From Bacteroidales bacterium UBA1208 (GTDB taxonomy: Bacteria; Bacteroidota; Bacteroidia; Bacteroidales; P3): DNA of 5,211 bases. The number at the start of each line of letters is the position of its first letter. Position 1 is the stretch's first letter. Of the stretch, positions 1 through 4,296 are shown in pieces. The notes under the pieces were generated by a model that was not told the DNA's origin, did not search any database, and saw only the letters and a program-made list of their open reading frames with translations. The position numbers and the translations under genes were made by a program. The stretch is taken from assembly GCA_002309955.1 (NCBI GenBank), contig DBXQ01000001.1, positions 1,507 to 6,717 of the forward strand, in the 5' to 3' direction.

Positions 1-268
1 AGATGGCACGATAGTGGCTGCTCCCCGCCACGTTGGTTATCTGTGCCGAGGAGCCAAGTGCCGCACTGGTGGTGCAGGACTGATTGTTCACCCGTACCAG
101 GTCGTTGTTGTGCCAGCAAGGGGTCAGGTCATCGATGTACACCTTGGCGTCCCTACCATTGTCGATATTGGCACCCAATGTCACGGTGCCGTATTCTCTT
201 TTGCAGCCTGCCAGCATCACCATACCCGCCATTAGGCCAACTATCATTGTTGTATGTATTTTCTTCAT
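1..268 (-). CDS. Lipoprotein, fimbrillin-like surface protein (5' part only, cut by window edge)
   Basis: The reading frame opens with ATG at 268 and stays open to base 1, giving 89 residues without a stop, so the gene continues outside the window. Residues 1-21 are a signal peptide: KK near the start, a hydrophobic core from M8 to L19, then the lipobox L-A-G-C with the lipidated cysteine at 22. The mature part begins CKREYGTVTLGANIDNG and continues with a segment containing TPCWHNNDLVRVNNQ and then a Ser/Thr/Ala-rich stretch ending in SHYRAI. A tryptophan followed by a polar Asn/Asp turn and a short beta strand, early after the lipobox, is typical of fimbrillin-like and related Bacteroidales surface lipoproteins. 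That assignment is from memory of the family and rests on the N-terminus only. It should be exported to the outer membrane. It lies 38 nt after the stop of the small ORF at 307-516 and is probably cotranscribed with it. Lipoprotein status is solid; fimbrial function is tentative. Confidence 0.72.
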   Translation of the reverse strand, partial: MKKIHTTMIVGLMAGMVMLAGCKREYGTVTLGANIDNGRDAKVYIDDLTPCWHNNDLVRVNNQSCTTSAALGSSAQITNVAGSSHYRAI

Positions 269-306
269 AAAGTCTTAATTTTAAATTCTTGATTACTAAT
301 TTCCAT

Positions 307-516
307 TTACCACCGTTCCAACTCATACGAGGTGGTGCGGTTTCCATTGCCGGACAAGTCGTCACGCTCGAAAGGGTTTGAGTGGCTGCCCGGCATATCG
401 TCATCCCAAGTTTCCAACTCAAAATGAGTGGTGGATACGCCAAGCCCCATCTCCACCACAAACTCGACTACCTTGATGACGGGAGGGCTGTAAATTTCTT
501 TGATTCGTTTTTTCAT
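307..516 (-). CDS. Small acidic hypothetical protein, 69 aa, upstream of the lipoprotein gene
   Basis: The ATG at 516 gives a 69-residue protein beginning MKKRIKEIYSPPVIKVVEF. A TTG two codons upstream (522) keeps the frame open but is a poorer start. The N-terminal third is basic with alternating hydrophobic residues (VIKVVEFVVEMGLGVS). The rest is acidic and polar, with WDDD, NPFERDD and a C-terminal YELERW. No signal peptide, transmembrane helix or known domain is visible. Short proteins starting MKK...Y..P.. followed by V.EF.VE.G are common just ahead of surface lipoprotein genes in Bacteroidales. I recognise this pattern but know of no assigned function. The spacing of 38 nt to the lipoprotein start supports one operon. 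The ORF follows a structured leader, so it could be a regulated peptide or a secretion-linked protein. I am fairly sure it is translated and do not know what it does. Confidence 0.62.
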   Translation of the reverse strand: MKKRIKEIYSPPVIKVVEFVVEMGLGVSTTHFELETWDDDMPGSHSNPFERDDLSGNGNRTTSYELERW

Positions 517-531
517 TGCCAATGTTGTTTA

Positions 532-699
532 GATTAGGACATAAAAAAGCGTGGAACATTTTCATTGCCTGAACGTCAGGGTTACCACGCCCTCCCTAAT
601 CCAACAAGTTATTCCACGCCGAAATACTCGGCGTTTCGTAACCTATTCTTGATTTGGGGTCCCATAGAGACCAAGTGGTAATTTGACGTCCAAGAATAG
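532..699 (-). promoter_or_regulatory. Structured leader RNA or small RNA with nested and competing stems
   Basis: Six perfect inverted repeats lie in 168 nt. P1 pairs 643-651 with 691-699 (9 bp) and encloses a hairpin pairing 658-663 with 667-672. That hairpin is complete only as minus-strand RNA, where a G-U wobble replaces a C/A mismatch. P3 pairs 616-622 with 628-634 (7 bp, 5-nt loop). P4 pairs 532-538 with 595-601 (7 bp) and encloses P5 (549-554 with 585-590), which encloses P6 (568-572 with 576-580, 3-nt loop). An alternative stem pairs 549-556 with 612-619 (8 bp). It uses the same bases as P5 and overlaps P3, so the two folds exclude each other. The element sits between a minus-strand promoter at 795-802 and the small ORF at 516. 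It could be a cis-acting attenuator or riboswitch-like leader, or an independent RNA. I could not match it to a known riboswitch; homology to 6S or Bacteroidales-1 RNA was considered but not shown. Confidence 0.55.
543..590 (-). terminator. Intrinsic-terminator-like stem with T6 tract, upstream of the small ORF
   Basis: On the minus strand GCGTGG (590-585) pairs with CCACGC (554-549), and the second arm is followed at once by six T (548-543). A smaller stem (580-576 with 572-568) fills part of the loop. Transcription stopping here would end 27 nt before the ATG at 516. This fits either attenuation of the small ORF/lipoprotein operon or the 3' end of a small RNA. The long loop (30 nt, partly folded) and the competing pairing of 549-556 with 612-619 make the efficiency uncertain. 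Confidence 0.45.
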
Positions 700-1026
700 C
701 ACGAATCGCTATTATGTTATGTCTTTAGTTTCTTTTGTTTGCTACATAGTTGTACGTATTGATTATACAGATAAATATTGTCCTATTTATGCTGCAAATA
801 TACAACTTTTTTCTCAAACAATGAATCTTTATCTAATCCTCCCTGCCAGTCAACAGCCCCGTTCCTGTCATTTTGTACTTTATTTCGGTACAATTTCGTG
901 CCTTTCTTTTGGGGGAAAACACAAATTGCCATTGATTATCCATAAATCAATTGATGGTAAATTCGTGATAATTCGTGTTGTATATGTTTTTTTTTGCCCG
1001 CCTGCGTTTATGTTATGAATTTTATG
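700..1026. other. AT-rich divergent intergenic region between the lipoprotein operon and murF
   Basis: No convincing gene is seen here. The region contains the minus-strand promoter at 795-821 and leads into the plus-strand promoter at 1027. It also holds two modest inverted repeats (873-878 with 888-893, and 931-936 with 946-951), the repeated word AATTCGTG at 960-967 and 970-977, and a run of nine T at 987-995. The inverted repeats could be operator half-sites, but nothing identifies a regulator. A 111-residue open frame on the plus strand (683-1018) overlaps the leader RNA and both promoters and has no protein-like pattern, so I do not call it a gene. Confidence 0.6.
795..821 (-). promoter_or_regulatory. 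Bacteroidota-type promoter for the leader, small ORF and lipoprotein operon
   Basis: Read on the minus strand, 802-795 is TATATTTG, an exact match to the Bacteroidota -7 consensus TAnnTTTG. A TTG at 821-819 lies 16 nt upstream, and a TTTG at 818-815 lies only 12 nt upstream. The -33 element is therefore imperfect or closely spaced. Start of transcription is expected near 788-791, giving a leader of about 270 nt before the ATG at 516. It is the only match to this box that I found on this strand in the intergenic region. Confidence 0.5.
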
Positions 1027-1034
1027 TAAATTTG
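1007..1034 (+). promoter_or_regulatory. Bacteroidota-type promoter of murF
   Basis: TAAATTTG at 1027-1034 is an exact match to the -7 consensus TAnnTTTG. A weak -33 candidate, TTTA at 1007-1010, lies 16 nt upstream, and a T9 tract (987-995) lies further up. Transcription should start near 1039-1042. This leaves about 45 nt before the ATG at 1085 and almost nothing before the upstream GTG at 1049, which helps to fix the murF start. Confidence 0.6.
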
Positions 1035-1084
1035 CAAGGCAAAACGACGTGGATTATCACTCAATCCGTTTATCTTATCAAGCA

Positions 1085-2389
1085 ATGGACATGTTAGAAA
1101 GACTATATCAAACCTATCTTCAGAGCCGCACGGTCACCACCGACTCGCGGCAGATTACCCCCGGCTGCATTTTCTTTGCATTCAAGGGGGAGACCTTCGA
1201 CGGCAACGCCTTCGCACCCCAGGCATTGGAACAGGGTGCCGCGTTGTGCGTCATCAGCGACCCGCAATACAAAGTCGACGACCGCTGCATCGTGGTGCCA
1301 GACGTTCTCACTACCCTTCAGCAGCTTGCCGCTCACCACCGCCGCCAACTCTCCATCCCTTTCGTAGGCATCACCGGCACCAACGGCAAGACCACCACCA
1401 AGGAGCTTGTCCACGCCGTCTTGGCCAAACGCTACTGCACCCACGCCACCGCCGGCAACTTCAACAACCACCTCGGCGTGCCGCTCACGCTCCTCGCCAT
1501 CCCCGCCGACACCCAGATTGCCATCATCGAGATGGGGGCCAGCCACCCCGGCGAGATTGCCGACCTCTGCCGCATCGCCGACCCCGACTTCGGCCTTATC
1601 ACCAACGTGGGCCGCGCTCACCTCGAAGGCTTTGGCAGCTTCGAAGGGGTTATCCAGACCAAGACCGAGCTCTACCGCCACCTCTCCGCCAAAGGGGGCA
1701 CCGCCTTCGTCAATGCAGACAACGACATCCTCACAGTCCAGACCGCACAATGCGGACTGAAAACCGTCACCTACGGCAGCAACGCCCATGCCCAGGTACG
1801 TGGCACGCTTGTAGGTAGCGACCCCTACCTGCATTTCTACTTCGAGGTTGGCGACAACGTTTACAACGTCCGCACCCACCTATTAGGCAACTACAACTTC
1901 GACAACTGCATGGCCGCCGTGGCCGTGGGACTGCATTTCCGCGTGGAGCCGTGGGACATCAAAGAGGCCATCGAGCAATACGAACCCTCGAACAAACGCT
2001 CACAATACAAACAGACCGACCGCAACACCCTCTTCCTCGACTGCTATAACGCCAACCCGTCGAGCATGAAAGTGGCACTCGACAATCTCGAAGACCTGCC
2101 CAAGCCCAACAAGATGGCCATCCTCGGCAGCATGCGCGAACTGGGTGCCGAAAGTGCCAACGAACACAAAGCCATCGCCGACCGCCTTGCCGACTCCCCC
2201 ATCCAAGCCATCCTCGTAGGCGAGGAATTCGGCTTTGTTGCTGACAACCCCGCATACAGCCGCCTCCAGTGGTTCCCCGACGTCGAAGCCGCCAAAACAA
2301 GCCTGCGTCAAACGCCGCCCACCGGTTGCACCATCCTCCTCAAAGGCTCCAACAGCACCCGCATGTGGCTCCTCGAAGAGGTGTTGTAA
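1085..2389 (+). CDS. murF: UDP-N-acetylmuramoyl-tripeptide--D-alanyl-D-alanine ligase MurF
   Basis: This cytoplasmic ligase joins D-Ala-D-Ala to UDP-MurNAc-tripeptide with ATP, completing the peptidoglycan pentapeptide precursor. The 434-residue protein has the usual MurF length and all three domains. The N-terminal substrate domain carries TTDSR at 18-22. The central ATPase domain has the P-loop ITGTNGKTTTKE at 96-107, IIEMGASHPGEI around E149, and NVGRAHLEGFGSFEG at 174-188 with the conserved TKTEL (K193). The C-terminal domain has DCYNANPSSM at 319-328 and ends LLKGSNSTRMWLLEEVL. The start is ATG 1085 or ATG 1091. The in-frame GTG at 1049 adds 12 residues unlike the family and sits almost at the predicted transcription start. 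The gene stands alone with its own promoter, divergent from the lipoprotein operon and convergent with fic. Its codons are strongly C-rich at the third position, unlike fic. Identification is secure. Confidence 0.97.
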   Translation: MDMLERLYQTYLQSRTVTTDSRQITPGCIFFAFKGETFDGNAFAPQALEQGAALCVISDPQYKVDDRCIVVPDVLTTLQQLAAHHRRQLSIPFVGITGTNGKTTTKELVHAVLAKRYCTHATAGNFNNHLGVPLTLLAIPADTQIAIIEMGASHPGEIADLCRIADPDFGLITNVGRAHLEGFGSFEGVIQTKTELYRHLSAKGGTAFVNADNDILTVQTAQCGLKTVTYGSNAHAQVRGTLVGSDPYLHFYFEVGDNVYNVRTHLLGNYNFDNCMAAVAVGLHFRVEPWDIKEAIEQYEPSNKRSQYKQTDRNTLFLDCYNANPSSMKVALDNLEDLPKPNKMAILGSMRELGAESANEHKAIADRLADSPIQAILVGEEFGFVADNPAYSRLQWFPDVEAAKTSLRQTPPTGCTILLKGSNSTRMWLLEEVL

Positions 2390-2469
2390 TGATTGTTTGA
2401 TTGCTTGATTGCTTGATTGTTTGAGTGATTTGTTGATTGTTTGATTGTCTGATTGCTTGATTGTTTGAG
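2390..2469 (+). repeat. Octamer tandem array (TGATTGNT) directly after the murF stop
   Basis: Units of TGATTGTT, TGATTGCT or TGATTGTC begin at 2390, 2398, 2406, 2414, 2434, 2442, 2450 and 2458. A degenerate unit at 2422 and a 12-nt spacer break the register. There is also a higher-order repeat: the 21 bases 2406-2426 are identical to 2450-2470, a period of 44 nt. The array starts at the first base after the murF TAA. Because 8 is not a multiple of 3, its TGA triplets close all three plus-strand frames. On the minus strand the array is free of stops in the fic frame. It is probably a slippage-prone simple repeat. Confidence 0.85.
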
Positions 2470-2487
2470 TATTTTTTCACTCAAACA
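2462..2487. terminator. Hairpin between the convergent murF and fic genes, possible bidirectional terminator
   Basis: TGTTTGAGT (2462-2470) and ACTCAAACA (2479-2487) form a perfect 9-bp stem with an 8-nt T-rich loop. The left arm is the end of the octamer array. The right arm overlaps the fic stop codon TGA at 2479-2477. The stem is AT-rich and no T tract follows it on either strand, so it is a poor classical intrinsic terminator. Its place between two convergent 3' ends suggests 3'-end formation or stabilisation of one or both transcripts. Confidence 0.4.
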
Positions 2488-3484
2488 TTAACACATTCAA
2501 GCAATAATTATCCACGACCACCCAATGGCCGCCCTTCGCTCCACCCGAGCGTAATAATCTGCCATTTGTCTTCAACTGACGGATGACCTTTTTCACCCCG
2601 CTTTCAGAAAGCCCCGTCAAATCCTGCAGCTCACGAATGGAAATGGCTGGATTCTGCTGAATCAACAGCAGGATTTTCTGGTTACTTTTTTGGTTACTTT
2701 TCTGGTTACTTTCCATCATCTCCTCTACAGTAAGTTTAAAGCACGTCAACATGAAAGTGATAAAAGGAGTGCTGGAGGCCAAATGGTCGCTTTGGGCTAT
2801 AACATTGTAATATTCTTGCTGATGCTGCTTTACAATCGACTCAACAGGAATCCATGCAAATATCGGTTTCCACTGCATCAAAAGCAACGTCTGCCACATC
2901 CTCCCCATACGCCCGTTACCGTCAGCAAAAGGATGAATAAATTCAAATTCATAGTGAAACACGCTCGAACTGATAAGCGGATGAACCTTTGTATTCTTTA
3001 CCCACGAAAGCAACTCTCCCATCAGGGCAGGAACCCTGCTGGCCGGTGGTGCCACATGCACACATCTGTCTCCACTAAATACACCCACCCCACCATGTCT
3101 GTACCTTCCACTTTCACGCACCAAATCAGACATCATCAAACCATGTGCACGCAATAAATCTTTCTCCTGATAAGGATTCAACTCCATCAACAACTCATAC
3201 GCTTCAATGGCATTCTTAACCTCCTTTATCTCATTTGGTGCACCCAACACTCGTTTCCCTCCAATAATAGCGGTCACTTGATCCAGAGAAAGTGAATTGT
3301 TCTCAATGGCAAGTGAAGAATGGATAGTCTTTATCCTGTTCTCTTTCCGGAGCTGAGGGGCAGGCAGATAATCTGCCCCTGCCGTCAAGCGCCCTATGGC
3401 TTCGGCAATCTCCGCCACCAGATTGGTAATCTCATCTGTAACGGTAAACGGCGGTACGTATGCGCTCTGTTCTTCGTTGCTCAT
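2477..3484 (-). CDS. Fic family protein adenylyltransferase, class II, with C-terminal winged helix
   Basis: Fic enzymes usually transfer AMP from ATP to a hydroxyl side chain of a target protein. The 335-residue protein, from ATG 3484, carries the complete core HPFADGNGRMGR at 184-195, with catalytic His184, metal-binding Asp188 and phosphate-binding Arg192 and Arg195. An N-terminal inhibitory motif, S57-LAI-E61-N62, fits class II Fic proteins, in which the Glu blocks productive ATP binding until relieved. The flap region is around GGVGVFSGDRCVHVAPP (131-147). After the Fic domain comes a linker of three SNQK repeats (259-270). A winged-helix-like domain (271-325, IRELQDLTGLSESGVKKVIRQL) follows, suggesting DNA binding and perhaps autoregulation, as proposed for similar Fic-wHTH proteins. 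No antitoxin gene is adjacent, as expected when the inhibitory helix is built in. Target and physiological role cannot be read from the sequence. Codon use is more AT-rich than in murF. Confidence 0.93.
   Translation of the reverse strand: MSNEEQSAYVPPFTVTDEITNLVAEIAEAIGRLTAGADYLPAPQLRKENRIKTIHSSLAIENNSLSLDQVTAIIGGKRVLGAPNEIKEVKNAIEAYELLMELNPYQEKDLLRAHGLMMSDLVRESGRYRHGGVGVFSGDRCVHVAPPASRVPALMGELLSWVKNTKVHPLISSSVFHYEFEFIHPFADGNGRMGRMWQTLLLMQWKPIFAWIPVESIVKQHQQEYYNVIAQSDHLASSTPFITFMLTCFKLTVEEMMESNQKSNQKSNQKILLLIQQNPAISIRELQDLTGLSESGVKKVIRQLKTNGRLLRSGGAKGGHWVVVDNYCLNVLMFE
2680..2715 (-). repeat. Three 12-nt repeats coding the SNQK linker of Fic
   Basis: Three imperfect 12-nt units (2680-2691, 2692-2703, 2704-2715; plus-strand consensus GGTTACTTTTCT) encode three consecutive SNQK units, residues 259-270, between the Fic core and the winged helix. 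Changes in copy number would keep the frame and alter only the linker length. Confidence 0.85.
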
Positions 3485-3552
3485 TCTGTATTATTTCTTA
3501 TTTATATAACGTAACACCCGCATTTTTATTGTACAAAAAGAAGTCCTTCAGT

Positions 3553-4293
3553 CTATTTTTCAGGCAGTATATGCACCTTCACCGAGTCCTCCAACGAGGC
3601 GCTTACCCTGTCCAACTGGTCAGCGGTGACAATGATGGTCTCCAATGGAGTGTCGAGGGCGTGCAGTTCGCGGAAAGCCTTATTGGCGGATATGTCCACC
3701 TCACGGACGCGCGTCTCACGAATGTATAGTACCTGTAGATGGGGATTGTGGCTGATGTCGATAGTCGTGATACCCGGCGAGAAGATGCAGTAAATCTCCT
3801 CCAGCAACGGGTTGTGGCTCACATCCAGCTGCTGCAATTGCGTATAGCTCACCTCCACCAGCTTCAGCTGCGGGCATTGGCTCAGGTCTATCCGTTTTAG
3901 CGGAGTCTCTATGGCGCTGAACTGCTTCAGCCTCGGGCAGTGGCTCAAGTCCACGCTGTCCAACGGGTTCTCGCTACATATCAGCACCACCAGGCTGTCG
4001 AACATCTCCACCCCTTGCAACGACTGTATGCCCATATCGTGTACATTCAGCAACTGCAACGCCCTGCCCATTGCCGTGCGCTTCACCACCTCACTGCGCG
4101 GCACCCAAAAGCCGAATCTGCGCATCGACCCTTTGTAAGGCTTCACAAACCCATGCTCCAGCAAATAGTTGCGGAACACCTTGTCCGGCACCCGTACCAC
4201 CTCCACGGCTTCGCCCCTACTCTGCCGTGCGCGCGACGAAGCACACGCACAGCAGAGCAGCAGCACAGCCATCGCAACAGCGAAGCGTCTCAT
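3553..4293 (-). CDS. Leucine-rich-repeat lipoprotein
   Basis: This 246-residue protein starts at ATG 4293, only 3 nt after the stop of the M56/TonB gene, so it is almost certainly cotranscribed and perhaps translationally coupled. Residues 1-17 (MRRFAVAMAVLLLCCAC) look like a lipoprotein signal, with Cys17 the likely lipid site. The cluster of three cysteines makes the exact lipobox unclear. Residues 35-50 (VPDKVFRNYLLEHGFV) match the lead-in common to Bacteroidetes LRR proteins, and 78-100 (LQLLNVHDMGIQSLQGVEMFDS) is a capping repeat. Repeats of 20-22 residues start at L101, L122, L143, L164, L186 and F207, with the pattern L..I....S.L..IDLS.CP, ending at HILPEK. Such folds bind proteins or polymers, so a surface or periplasmic recognition role is likely; the ligand is unknown. 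The stop is 68 nt upstream of the fic start, and no strong terminator is seen there. Confidence 0.83.
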   Translation of the reverse strand: MRRFAVAMAVLLLCCACASSRARQSRGEAVEVVRVPDKVFRNYLLEHGFVKPYKGSMRRFGFWVPRSEVVKRTAMGRALQLLNVHDMGIQSLQGVEMFDSLVVLICSENPLDSVDLSHCPRLKQFSAIETPLKRIDLSQCPQLKLVEVSYTQLQQLDVSHNPLLEEIYCIFSPGITTIDISHNPHLQVLYIRETRVREVDISANKAFRELHALDTPLETIIVTADQLDRVSASLEDSVKVHILPEK

Positions 4294-4296
4294 GCC

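Noticed and set aside
643..699. Site-specific invertible promoter bounded by the 9-bp inverted repeat
   Set aside because: The repeats are short and enclose only 39 nt, no promoter box lies between them, and no recombinase gene is in the window. RNA secondary structure explains them better.
683..1018. Plus-strand open frame of 111 codons upstream of murF
   Set aside because: It overlaps the structured leader and the minus-strand promoter, is AT-rich, has no domain-like or signal pattern, and ends just before the murF promoter. It is most likely a chance ORF.
1049..1084. GTG at 1049 as the murF start
   Set aside because: It adds 12 residues not typical of the family and lies only a few bases after the expected transcription start. 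ATG 1085 or 1091 fits better.
1246..1818. Plus-strand Pro/Arg/His-rich frame of 190 codons inside murF
   Set aside because: It is a frame-shifted shadow of murF; its biased composition is explained by the murF codons.
1103..1879. Minus-strand open frame of 258 codons opposite murF
   Set aside because: It is a shadow of the C-rich third positions of murF and gives a Gly/Val/Ala-rich translation with no recognisable motif. The opposite strand is unambiguously murF.
2690..3157. Plus-strand open frame of 155 codons opposite fic
   Set aside because: It is antisense to the conserved Fic core, and the translation has no protein-like pattern.
3485..3552. Possible fic promoter or LRR-gene terminator in the 68-nt gap
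   Set aside because: The minus-strand TCTTTTTG at 3541-3534 is one base off the TAnnTTTG box. The GAAG/CTTC stem before its T run has a loop too short to form. Both are too weak to call.
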